From NCBI GenBank assembly GCA_002695185.1, contig NZOF01000026.1, positions 1-31,518 on the forward strand: DNA of 31,518 nt, in the 5' to 3' direction. Positions 18,980 to 26,911 of the stretch are shown here, piece by piece; within the stretch, counting starts at the first letter, position 1; every line of letters starts with the position of its first letter. The stretch comes from Erythrobacter sp. (lineage in GTDB: Bacteria; Pseudomonadota; Alphaproteobacteria; Sphingomonadales; Sphingomonadaceae). The notes under the pieces are model-generated. The model saw only the letters and a program-made list of their open reading frames with translations, made no database searches and had not been told where the DNA came from. Position numbers and translations under genes: made by a program.

Positions 18980-19551
18980 CGGTGCAGAACCCTACGTGCA
19001 GTGCGCTTAAGGGTAGCTGGACACTCCTATATAGCACCTGCCAAGGAATTTCTAGATGGAAGTCGCCTCAATGATAGTAGGATTTTCAATCTCTTAGCGG
19101 CGGCCCTCCCCGTCCATCCCACCGTTTGCAGATCTCGATGCACTCCTAGGCTGCACCTGGCGAGCAACGTCAATGAAGATGAGCACTCGTCTACGCCGTA
19201 GCCCTACCAAGCGACTGGCAGGTCGCGACCACGTTCCGCCGTCTGCTCTGAACGTGCTAATGGCCGCTGCTGGTAGAACCCGACGTTCGTCATGAGAAGC
19301 CGAATGCCAGAGGTTGATCGAGTTCCTTGCTGGTTTAGGTGCGCTCCCCAGCAAACTTTCCAGTTAGCAAGTCTATCAAAGCGCGAACCTTCCGAGGGAC
19401 ATGCTGGCTCTGAGGGCGCCCGTCGCGTCGAACGGATCTGCGGCGAGGTGCGCAAGACGGTCTGCATCGCGGTCTGAGACGGTCCAAGCGGCAATCCTGT
19501 ATACTGATCGAACCCTTCGCGCACGTCCGGCGGGCGTTTGCCATCCCATGC
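18980..19551. other. Gap upstream of tRNA-Leu and downstream of DUF4238 gene
   Basis: About 570 bases with no intact gene. It contains the promoter region of the tRNA if that is supplied by the island, since the tRNA reads leftward from 18978; an AT-rich TATATAG patch at about 19028-19034 is the only candidate and I see no matched -35. A LysR-type C-terminal fragment (19335-19421, minus) is listed separately. No integrase or excisionase gene is visible. Confidence 0.45.
19335..19421 (-). pseudogene. Remnant of a LysR-type regulator C terminus
   Basis: The minus strand encodes SQHVPRKVRALIDLLTGKF followed by AGERT and a TAA at 19335-19337. The pattern 'xHxPxKVRALIDxL' is the usual end of LysR-type transcriptional regulators. 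Upstream in this frame the sequence no longer resembles the LysR effector-binding domain, so only the last ~28 codons remain. I infer a fragment left by an earlier insertion or deletion. It is short, so chance similarity is possible. Confidence 0.5.
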
Positions 19552-20463
19552 TCATTTCCCGGGCCGACGCCTGAACACCATCTTCTCGGGCGTGTCCGTG
19601 ACCAGATCATAGGGCGCCCAGGTCATATCCTTGATGAGATCGGTCCGATCCGTCACCATGTGACGCGCCTTCGGGAATTTCGTGAACTGCCCGGCCACGG
19701 TCCTGTTGATCCCCCGGGCGATCGCCGGCTCCATCTCGACATTGCCGAACGCACCACCGAAGTCCCCGACGATGACCGACACCATGGTGTGCGGATCGAC
19801 CATGAGGACACGCTGGAACGGCTTTATCCCCGGCAGCGGCAGGTCCATCGCCGGATGGGGTTCCATCGGCGCGGCAAAGGCAGGCGTCGTGGTCGTGCGA
19901 AGCCGAACCGGCGACCGCGCGACCATAATGATCGATCGATCGTAGTCGTCGGCGAACTGACGCAGCGTCATCGCGTTGAACATCAGCTTGCGGATGTCCG
20001 GGTTCGCCCGAAGGAACGCATACATCTCGCGTTCCTCCTCGCTGAACTCCAAGCCGGAATTCGGATCGGCAGCCATCTCCGCAAGCTCGTCACCCGTCTG
20101 CAGATAATGCGGCGTCCGCGCCTCAAGGTGTCGCACGAGCGAATAGAGGACTGGCCGATCGTGGCGATCGAGCAGATCCGATCGCCCTGCGACGATCTTG
20201 GCCCAGGTGTCGCTCTGGCTGATCGGCGTCTCCATCCTCCGGTTGATATCGGTCTCGACCGAGACCGGTTTTCCACCCTCCATGTGCACGTAGAAGTCGC
20301 GCTCGTATCCGAGACCACGGATCGAGCGCTCCTTCCAGATCGCCCGGTCGCCTTCCTTAGCGACGGTGGCGATCTTCGTGCGAGCTTCGTCGAGCGCGAA
20401 GTTCCGCAGCAGGAATTGCGGGACGACGTGATGGTCGCGCGACTCACCCATGCTGCATTCCAC
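19552..20463 (-). CDS. DUF4238 domain protein
   Basis: This is a 303-residue protein. The N-terminal HHVVPQFLLRNFA (about residues 11-23) is the signature of DUF4238, followed by an ERDFY motif (53-57) and a mid-protein block RQFADDYDRSIIM. Function is unknown; the His-His/Gln start hints at a metal-binding or nuclease-like site but this is not established. The start at 20463 has GGAG 4 bases upstream; ATG 20451 (MGESRDHHVVPQF) is an alternative with better family fit but longer spacing. Last gene of operon B, 50 bases after the NTPase stop and on the same strand, so probably co-transcribed with it. Confidence 0.72.
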   Translation of the reverse strand: MECSMGESRDHHVVPQFLLRNFALDEARTKIATVAKEGDRAIWKERSIRGLGYERDFYVHMEGGKPVSVETDINRRMETPISQSDTWAKIVAGRSDLLDRHDRPVLYSLVRHLEARTPHYLQTGDELAEMAADPNSGLEFSEEEREMYAFLRANPDIRKLMFNAMTLRQFADDYDRSIIMVARSPVRLRTTTTPAFAAPMEPHPAMDLPLPGIKPFQRVLMVDPHTMVSVIVGDFGGAFGNVEMEPAIARGINRTVAGQFTKFPKARHMVTDRTDLIKDMTWAPYDLVTDTPEKMVFRRRPGK

Positions 20464-20513
20464 TCCGTCGCGCGACGATGCTCATCCCGGTCCCGGCCGG
20501 CTCGGAGGTCACC

Positions 20514-22373
20514 CTACTCCTCTTCCACTGCTCCGCCAGCCGAATGCGCCGGCATCTCCATCAGCCTCTCAATCTCCGGCAGCACCGTGCTCGAAAGCCG
20601 TCCGCTCGCCCAGCCTGACAGTTCGATGTTCGAGCTGTCCTCGAGGGCGTGCAGGGCGTTGTGGACCCTTACCATCAGAACCAGACTGTCCTCGGCCAGC
20701 ATCGCCGAGATGAAGTCGTCCATCTGCTCCCACTCCCGGGCGAAGAGGTGCCGCATCGACATCGTCACCGGATCCGCCAGGGCGTGCTCGCGCGCGAGCG
20801 TCTCGCCGTGATCGCCAAGGTCATGCACCATGACGCCCATCGGCTCGTTGCTGACGTGCAGAAGCGGAAAGGGACATGTTCCAAGTTCCATGATGAGGGC
20901 GAGGTCGACGCGATCAGACAGCTCCGGCCCCGACGCCATCGGCCTTCGCGTCAGATGCGCAAGGATCGACCAGGACGTCAGGGCGCCGTATGTCTGGCCG
21001 GGCCCTTCGCCCGGCGTCGGCGGGATCGTCCTCCCGATCGCATTCCCGCTGCGGTCGCTCGGCGTGATGCTCCCGTCCTCTCCGATCTTCAGATGCATCA
21101 GACTCCCGTCGCGAAGGGTCATCGCGATCAGCGCCGCTCCCATCGTCCGGACTTCGGGACGGTCTTCGAGCAGCTTGACGATGAGCAGCTGCGGAAAGGA
21201 GCCGAGACGCAAGCCGCAATCGATGATCGCCTGCGCGCCGATCACGTCCCCGAGAAACAGGCCGGCACAGGTGTCAGAGAGCCACCTCGCGGCCGCGGCC
21301 GGATCGTCTATCCGCGCCTCGAGTTCCCTTGAAACCACGTCGCACAATTCGGCCATGAAGAGCTCGGGAACCGTTGGCATGACCACGTCCTCGCCACCGG
21401 CGTGGCGGTATTCGCGCGCCCAGCCGTCAGCAACGAGCGTTCCCATCGCGGCGCGCCCGTTGGAATCGAGGTCGTCGATCGGGACGGCGAATCCGCCGAT
21501 CTGCCCCAGGACGAGCGCCTCCGACTTCTTCGTCGCGCCGTTCACAAGCGCCCTGGCGATCTCGCGAAGCGGCCGTTGGATGTAGGCCAGCCCCTTCAGT
21601 CGCTCACGAGCATACCAGACCAGTTCCACGCCGATCGATGCGGGAAGCCTGATCTCCCGGCCGTAGGGAATGTTCCTAGGAATCTGCGCGAGCTCCGCGC
21701 GAAGGATCCATGGCAACCGGTGCACGCGAGAGAGTTCCGCGCCACGATCGAAGCCGACGCCGTCCTTTCCGAGCGAAGCACGCGACTGATGGAACTCGTC
21801 ATCCGTCAACGGCGACATTCGGAACGAGACCGCGGCCTCGGCCAGCGCGGACACATCCCGGCCGGACATCAGCACGTCGTCCGCACTCTCTGTCGTGACG
21901 AGGAACTTCAGTCGGTCGCCGAACCCAGACTCCGCGAAGGTCTCGAGCTCCTTCGCCACCAGCGACCCCTTCGCGACGCCGTCCACCGCGACCACCAGCG
22001 TGGGTCCTTCCGCCTTCGAAGCGAACCTGCGAAGCCAGGTCCTGGCGTCCTTCCCCTCGATCTCCCAGCCGAGCTCGCTGGTCAGCACGTCCGCAAGTCG
22101 TTCGAACAGGCTGGAATGCGCCATCGACGCCTTCACGAAGAGCATCGCGAACTTCGGTTCGAGCACGTCGGTCAGCACGGAGAACGACTTCAGGGCGTTC
22201 GTCTTGCCGGTCAGGGGCGCGCCCTCGAGGACGACCGCCTTCTTGCCGGATTCGAAGGCGTCGATGGCCGCTTGGGCAGCCTGCCGGACGAAATGGAAGC
22301 GACCGAACGGCTTTCGCAGATCGTCATCCCAGGTGCTCAGGCGATCGATGACGCGATCGGTCGCCATCTGCAC
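20514..22373 (-). CDS. P-loop NTPase (STAND/AAA-like), putative defence ATPase
   Basis: This is a 619-residue protein if it starts at GTG 22373, which has GGGAG 6 bases upstream. Walker A is GAPLTGKT (51-58), the Walker B-like strand LVVAVDGV (126-133), a sensor-like KFLVTTES (156-163) and then VSFRMSPLTDDEF (182-194), which recalls the region after the ATPase core in STAND NTPases. The ~350 C-terminal residues show no motif I recognise and could be a sensor. The frame is also open for 17 codons upstream of the GTG up to the TAG that ends the HsdR-N-like gene, in the same frame. The ATPase fold is well supported; the exact family and the role are inferred from neighbours. Confidence 0.7.
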   Translation of the reverse strand: MQMATDRVIDRLSTWDDDLRKPFGRFHFVRQAAQAAIDAFESGKKAVVLEGAPLTGKTNALKSFSVLTDVLEPKFAMLFVKASMAHSSLFERLADVLTSELGWEIEGKDARTWLRRFASKAEGPTLVVAVDGVAKGSLVAKELETFAESGFGDRLKFLVTTESADDVLMSGRDVSALAEAAVSFRMSPLTDDEFHQSRASLGKDGVGFDRGAELSRVHRLPWILRAELAQIPRNIPYGREIRLPASIGVELVWYARERLKGLAYIQRPLREIARALVNGATKKSEALVLGQIGGFAVPIDDLDSNGRAAMGTLVADGWAREYRHAGGEDVVMPTVPELFMAELCDVVSRELEARIDDPAAAARWLSDTCAGLFLGDVIGAQAIIDCGLRLGSFPQLLIVKLLEDRPEVRTMGAALIAMTLRDGSLMHLKIGEDGSITPSDRSGNAIGRTIPPTPGEGPGQTYGALTSWSILAHLTRRPMASGPELSDRVDLALIMELGTCPFPLLHVSNEPMGVMVHDLGDHGETLAREHALADPVTMSMRHLFAREWEQMDDFISAMLAEDSLVLMVRVHNALHALEDSSNIELSGWASGRLSSTVLPEIERLMEMPAHSAGGAVEEE

Positions 22374-22424
22374 GGCGCTCTCCCAGACGGACGAGTCCGT
22401 GCCGAGCAGCGCCTCGATCGCAGC

Positions 22425-22868
22425 CTAGCGCTTCTCCGCCGCGATCTTCGACGCGTTGGCGAACAGTTCCCGGAGCTGGTCGGCCTCGACACTGTCTCCG
22501 GCGAGATCCTCTCCCGAGTAGGCGTCGATCAGCCAGGTATCCGAACCGTTCGTCACGACCACGAGCGGCGCCGGATGCTCAAGGACGCGCGCGTAGTTCC
22601 GCCCCTGGTCCACGTCGTCGCGCGTAAGCTTAACCCCAGCCCGCTTGAGCTCGATCACCGCGATCGGCTTGCCCTTGTGGTTCAGGACGATGTCCGCCCG
22701 CCCCTCCTTCTTCCACTTTGTTTCACCATTCACGGTGATCTCATTGCGTCCGAAGCGAAGCGCGAGATGAGTCTGGTGGTCGATGTCGCCAGGGGGAATG
22801 TGCGGGAATATCTTCGGGAGCTGGGCGCTGAGATGGGCTTCGAGATCGGCTTCAGGCGGCGTGGTCAT
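22425..22868 (-). CDS. HsdR N-terminal-like PD-(D/E)XK nuclease domain protein
   Basis: This 147-residue protein consists of little more than the nuclease domain found at the N terminus of type I restriction HsdR subunits. Catalytic pattern: D59 in GRADIVL, E73 and K75 in AVIELKRAG, and the QxxxY-type Q88/Y92 in DQGRNYAR, followed by LVVVTNGSDTWLID. It should cut DNA with Mg2+. It is far shorter than an HsdR, with no helicase. It ends in TAG (22427-22425), and the NTPase continues in the same frame, so this could be the effector half of a split or interrupted nuclease-NTPase. The HEPN-like gene ends 58 bases upstream. Confidence 0.78.
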   Translation of the reverse strand: MTTPPEADLEAHLSAQLPKIFPHIPPGDIDHQTHLALRFGRNEITVNGETKWKKEGRADIVLNHKGKPIAVIELKRAGVKLTRDDVDQGRNYARVLEHPAPLVVVTNGSDTWLIDAYSGEDLAGDSVEADQLRELFANASKIAAEKR

Positions 22869-22926
22869 CGATGGGGTTCCGTCCGGTTCTCACAGTGGCG
22901 TTCGAATTTCAGGTGGCCGCAGGCCT

Positions 22927-23733
22927 TCAACCCGGCGGTCGCGACTTTGCGGACCGTTCGATCACAAAGGCCCCGGCAGCCTCGATGATCGCTTCGATCA
23001 TCTTCAGCGTGTCGCGAATGAAGTCCGCGCTCATGTAGAAGATCCACGGCTCCATGATTCCCTTCTTCGAGGTGCCGCGCTCCGACTTCAGGAACCAGCC
23101 GTCGGGCCACCGAGCCACGTCCTCGTCGAACTTCGCACGCTCATCGACCGGCCATTCGAAGCCATTATGGAACATCCTGTTTCGATAGCGAAACAGCGCC
23201 TCCATGCGGACCTGCCAGTTTGCCGGCAGATGGGCCTCGAGGCCCGTCAGTTCGGCTAGCTGAACGGTGCCCCGGAGTATGTCGGTGCTCTTGGTGAGCT
23301 CGCCCTTCCGCTTGCCCTTCCTGGCGATGCCGGCAACCACGTGCGGATCCCACAATTCGTCAGCCTTTAGCTTCGACCTCAGCTCCTTCAGATCGGCCAC
23401 CGCCACCAGCTTTTCACGACCGATGGCACGGAAAATCGCGGTCATCAGCGTCTCCACGAGCGGGGCAAGCATCCCGAGCGCCGACATACTGTGTGCCGCG
23501 TCTTGGAAGACGCCGGCATGCATGTTGTCGACCCAGGTGTTCTCAAGGTGCATCGCGTATTCGCCAGAGGCCTTCATCGCCGCCTCCCGTATGTCCGCGA
23601 CCTCCTTCTGGAGCTCTTCATCCGCCTGCTGCTGGCGCCTGATCAGGCTGCGCACCGCAGCCAGTTGCGCCGTCAGATCGATCTCCTCCAAGAGGAACTC
23701 GCCGTGGTCCCGGTTCGTGAAGTCGAATTCCAT
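22927..23733 (-). CDS. HEPN-like protein (putative RNase)
   Basis: This is a 268-residue, mostly helical protein. A predicted coiled coil spans about 20-50 (charged, with RRQQQADEELQKEV). The key motif is RNRMFH (about 184-189), within EALFRYRNRMFHNGFEW, matching the R-x4-H (often R-N-x3-H) catalytic signature of HEPN RNases. No other family is recognisable. I chose ATG 23733 because GGAGG lies 8 bases upstream; ATG 23739 has only 2 bases of spacing. It is the first gene of operon B, with HsdR-N-like, NTPase and DUF4238 genes following on the same strand. HEPN proteins often act as toxins in defence; that role is inferred here. Confidence 0.6.
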   Translation of the reverse strand: MEFDFTNRDHGEFLLEEIDLTAQLAAVRSLIRRQQQADEELQKEVADIREAAMKASGEYAMHLENTWVDNMHAGVFQDAAHSMSALGMLAPLVETLMTAIFRAIGREKLVAVADLKELRSKLKADELWDPHVVAGIARKGKRKGELTKSTDILRGTVQLAELTGLEAHLPANWQVRMEALFRYRNRMFHNGFEWPVDERAKFDEDVARWPDGWFLKSERGTSKKGIMEPWIFYMSADFIRDTLKMIEAIIEAAGAFVIERSAKSRPPG

Positions 23734-24166
23734 GTTCATCCCCTCCCTTCCAGCTCACTCGGCTGTCCCCGCCACGCGGTTACGCCGGTTCGGGTCTGCG
23801 CGACACCAAACCCGGACAACGAGATTAGCGCACATCACCCACGGGCAGAATCGCAGGCGAATCAACTTTGGCGGAAGAAGCTGAAAGACAATATTCGACC
23901 AGACCCGGTCGTTCAGTTCAGCCACCGTGTATGGCCGTTTCCGGCGGAAGCTGCCAATCGGACGCATCGAGGCGAACCGTCAGCAACGCGCCTCGATATC
24001 GGTCGTTCGAAACGCTAGCCAATTTCTTAAGAAGGGTGCTATTCTGCAGTGCGCGTTCCGTTGTGGTGGATGCCTGATTTCTGATAAGCGCGATTTGGGC
24101 TGAGCGCTGGTTAAGGACTTGATGGGCGCTCGGCGACACCTAGCGCTAGCGAACAACGTCACTGCG
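23734..24166. other. Gap between operon B and operon A
   Basis: These 433 bases separate the two minus-strand operons. No intact gene is visible. The promoter for the HEPN-led operon should lie here, but I find no convincing -35/-10 pair. A 10-bp palindrome CTAGCGCTAG is at 24140-24149. The segment 24020-24110 is more AT-rich than its surroundings. No terminator with a clear stem and T-run was seen for operon A. Confidence 0.4.
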
Positions 24167-24661
24167 TTACGAATCAGAAGGCCGGAACAGCAACGCCCGC
24201 ATAAGCGTGCGGGCCGCGAGCCCAACATACCATGCGTTCATGCGCCGGTCCCAGCTACGAACCTCAATGAAGGTTGCCCATTCCAATTCGTAGATTGCCT
24301 TCAGGCGCCAGTCATGGTCGATCTGAACAATCAGCAGATATTCGAACAGTTGTTTGTCCGCATCGTCCCGGTCCGGATAAATTGTACCGGTCTTCCTTGC
24401 GTCGAGAATACCCTTGATCGAATAGCGCTCGCCCTTTCGCGACAGGGCATCGACATTCTGCGTCCCTGGTGGCGCGGCCTGGAGATTGGGCCTACCAGGC
24501 GTGCTGTTGTAGAAGGCAATCGCGTGGGCCTCGGCAACCTGTCCTACATTGCCGGCCAGTCCACGGCGCTTGAGTTCACGCGCGACAGCGGACCGCATCT
24601 GCAGCAGGTCGGCGTCACTCAATTCCGTCACCGGACAGACTGGATCGCTGTTGCCCCGCAT
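24167..24661 (-). CDS. Small DUF6998-like protein of the restriction operon
   Basis: This 164-residue protein begins at ATG 24661 in a TGATG overlap with the vsr stop; GTG 24664 is an alternative. The pattern LKRRGLAGNVGQVAEAHAI, NVDALSRKGERYSIKG and DHDWRLKAIYELEW resembles the DUF6998-type proteins often encoded near restriction genes. The segment D-x-L-S-R-K-G-E-R-Y-S-I-K resembles a weak PD-(D/E)XK nuclease core, with Ser in place of the usual acidic residue. It is the last gene of operon A. The family call rests on recall; any nuclease activity is speculation. Confidence 0.55.
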   Translation of the reverse strand: MRGNSDPVCPVTELSDADLLQMRSAVARELKRRGLAGNVGQVAEAHAIAFYNSTPGRPNLQAAPPGTQNVDALSRKGERYSIKGILDARKTGTIYPDRDDADKQLFEYLLIVQIDHDWRLKAIYELEWATFIEVRSWDRRMNAWYVGLAARTLMRALLFRPSDS

Positions 24662-25143
24662 CACGCTGGTCCCGTCTTGCTGCTGTTGGCAGTCTCACCC
24701 CGCACGTTGAAGGTCTGCGCGTCGCTTCTGACCAGCTGTGCCAGCCGGACAGCTAGCACCTCCTCGCTGAGGCGGCCTGGGCCTTTCACCGCGCATTCCC
24801 AAACACAGCCGCACCGCCAGCCAAGGGCCCTGAGTGCCTCGACCGCCCGCTGATCCCGCGCTTTGTTGGTCGCGATCTTGGCTAGCCAGAATTCCGTCCG
24901 GGTCGCAGGCACCTTGAACATCGGGCAGGCATGACCGTGCCAGAAACAGCCGTGGACGAAGAGCGCGAGGTGGTGTCGGGGCAGCACGATGTCAGGGCTG
25001 CCTGGAAGGTCCCGGCGGTGAAGGCGGAAGCGCAGTCCGTTTCGGTGCAGCAGGCGCCGCACGTGGATCTCTGGCCGCGTATTGCGCGCTCTGATCCGCT
25101 GCATGTTCAGCTGCCGCTGCGCCGGCGTGTGGACATCGGCCAT
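24661..25143 (-). CDS. vsr: Very short patch repair endonuclease Vsr
   Basis: This 160-residue enzyme nicks DNA 5' of the T in T:G mismatches that arise when 5-methylcytosine deaminates. The core is RRDLPGSPDIVLPRHHLALF with catalytic D51, then VHGCFWHGHACP. Cys66, His71, Cys73 and Cys117 are in the positions of the structural zinc ligands known for E. coli Vsr, and W68 and H69 are retained. Length is normal. It lies 15 bases after the HerA gene and overlaps the next gene by one base. Its presence fits the C5-cytosine methyltransferase at the head of the same operon. Confident. Confidence 0.95.
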   Translation of the reverse strand: MADVHTPAQRQLNMQRIRARNTRPEIHVRRLLHRNGLRFRLHRRDLPGSPDIVLPRHHLALFVHGCFWHGHACPMFKVPATRTEFWLAKIATNKARDQRAVEALRALGWRCGCVWECAVKGPGRLSEEVLAVRLAQLVRSDAQTFNVRGETANSSKTGPA

Positions 25144-25158
25144 AGCTGGTGTCCGCCC

Positions 25159-26895
25159 TCAGCTCCGCTTGCCGCGCCGGCGTGTTGACGTAACCCGGGT
25201 CACCGTTTCCGCAATGGCGTCGCGCACGCCCGTCGCGCGATCGGGCTTCCAACCCGCGACCTGATCGAAGAAATCTTCATCGCCGATCTCAGCGAGGAGC
25301 AGGTCGCGGTCCATCTTCACCGATACCGGCAGCGGGAACCGCACGACTTGACCGCTGACGATACCTTGCCCGGGCCCGAAGCCGGGGATCATGCGCGCAT
25401 CGGACTCTGTGAGATTCTCCATCACCGAACGGACGAAGGACTGATCGCGCGGATTGACGAGCCGCAGGATCAGGAAAGAATTGCACTGCGAGATGATCGT
25501 CTCGTCGAGACGGCTCGGGCGTTGCGAGATCAGCATCAGCCCGGTGCCGAACTTGCGCCCTTCGGTGATGATCCGCCGGATGACTGGCAGCGCGACAGCC
25601 TCATCAGTCGCCTCGCGCGACGACGGGATGAAGGTATGGGCCTCCTCGATCACCGCGAAGAAGGGCGGGATCCGGTCGGAGAGGTCGGCGCGGCGCTCGA
25701 ACAGCGTTTCGAGAGTGATCGCCGCAATCGAATTCTGTGTGATATGGTCGTAACCGCCGAGGTACAGGATTGACACCTGTCCGGGCCGCACGATCTTTTC
25801 GGGCGCGCTGAATGGATTGGGCAGTGCTTCCCAGGGTAGCGCGCTGAGCTTCTTGCTCGCACGCATCTGGTTGCTGGTGCGCTCCATACGCTGCAACCGG
25901 TCGAGTACGATCCGCAGCCCGCGCGCGACGGCGCCAACTGTGCCGCGCCAGTTGCCTGCGCCGGTCCCGGTGGGCGCGGACGTGCCGCTGATATCGGCTT
26001 GCGTCTGCGCCAGTAACTTGCCGATGTAAGAGAGCGCCTTCTCGCCCTCGTCGGCCCGCTTGCGATCGTACAGACCCCGCAAATAATCGCCCTGCGCGTC
26101 GGTGACGCCGCTGGTCATCTGCGCGATCAGGCGTGTGACAAGTCCTTCGCCATCCTTCTGGATCAGCAGTTCAGGGAAAAACAGGCGGATGTCGCAGCCC
26201 GGCGCTTCGGCCTGCAACGCTTCGCGGCATTGGGACAAGCCGATATAATCCCCGTGCGGATCGAGGATCACGAGCGGATAGCCATGCGCGATTAGCTCGC
26301 GCAGGATCCGCCGCGCGGCTACGGTCTTGCCGCCGCCTGTCATCGCCAGGATGGCGAGGTGTCGGGCGACCAGCTTGGGCGCCGAGAGCGTCACCTCCAC
26401 GTCACTGCGCGCAATCAGCGAGCCAATGGCGACCTTACGCTCTTCGGTATGCTCGCCCAGCAGCAACTCGCGGATTGAATCCGCCGGCGGATGGAATACC
26501 GTCGACGCAGGCTTTACCGGATAGGTCAGCGGAAACAGCGCCGCGAGATTGTCCTCGCTGGTCGCACCTAGGATCAGCGCACTGGCTTCGAGCTGATCGC
26601 GCGTGCCTGAGAGCACGGTGTCTTCAAGCGAGATGCCCTCGCCGGCGATCTCCTGCGCCGCCTCAAACGGAAAAAATGGGTTGAAGCGGCGGATGTCCGT
26701 TATCCGCGCCCAGACATAGATGCGATTCTGCGCCGCATAGGATCCGTCGGGCACGTCCATGCCAAGCGCGACTATATCGCCGACCTTCGCCTGGAACTGG
26801 CGCAGGATGAAGGTGAACTCTGCCGTGCCCGCATTACCGACCACCGTTCCAACGGGTCGCCAGGGTCCCGTTTCAGTATCTGTTCCGTCCGCCAT
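25159..26895 (-). CDS. HerA-like DNA translocase ATPase
   Basis: This is a 578-residue protein. The N terminus (about 12-110: PVGTVVGNAGTAEFTFIL, VGDIVAL) is a HAS-barrel. The RecA-like core has Walker A AMTGGGKT (184-191), LVILDPHGDYIGL (208-220), Walker B FFAVIEEAHTFIP (412-424) and LMLISQRPSRLDETIISQCN, all characteristic of HerA. HerA forms a hexamer that pumps DNA into its partner nuclease NurA, which is encoded 16 bases upstream. The start is backed by AAGGGGGG. In bacteria such pairs are found in defence islands. The family call is firm; the exact DNA substrate is inferred. Confidence 0.92.
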   Translation of the reverse strand: MADGTDTETGPWRPVGTVVGNAGTAEFTFILRQFQAKVGDIVALGMDVPDGSYAAQNRIYVWARITDIRRFNPFFPFEAAQEIAGEGISLEDTVLSGTRDQLEASALILGATSEDNLAALFPLTYPVKPASTVFHPPADSIRELLLGEHTEERKVAIGSLIARSDVEVTLSAPKLVARHLAILAMTGGGKTVAARRILRELIAHGYPLVILDPHGDYIGLSQCREALQAEAPGCDIRLFFPELLIQKDGEGLVTRLIAQMTSGVTDAQGDYLRGLYDRKRADEGEKALSYIGKLLAQTQADISGTSAPTGTGAGNWRGTVGAVARGLRIVLDRLQRMERTSNQMRASKKLSALPWEALPNPFSAPEKIVRPGQVSILYLGGYDHITQNSIAAITLETLFERRADLSDRIPPFFAVIEEAHTFIPSSREATDEAVALPVIRRIITEGRKFGTGLMLISQRPSRLDETIISQCNSFLILRLVNPRDQSFVRSVMENLTESDARMIPGFGPGQGIVSGQVVRFPLPVSVKMDRDLLLAEIGDEDFFDQVAGWKPDRATGVRDAIAETVTRVTSTRRRGKRS

Positions 26896-26911
26896 CTTCC
26901 CCCCTTAAGGT

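Noticed and set aside
19660..20811. 383-codon plus-strand open frame opposite DUF4238
   Set aside because: The minus strand has the HHVVPQFLLRNFA signature; the plus frame is an Arg/His-rich shadow.
21402..22988. 528-codon plus-strand open frame opposite the NTPase and nuclease genes
   Set aside because: It runs against genes with clear Walker A and PD-(D/E)XK motifs; composition is His/Arg-rich, typical of an antisense frame.
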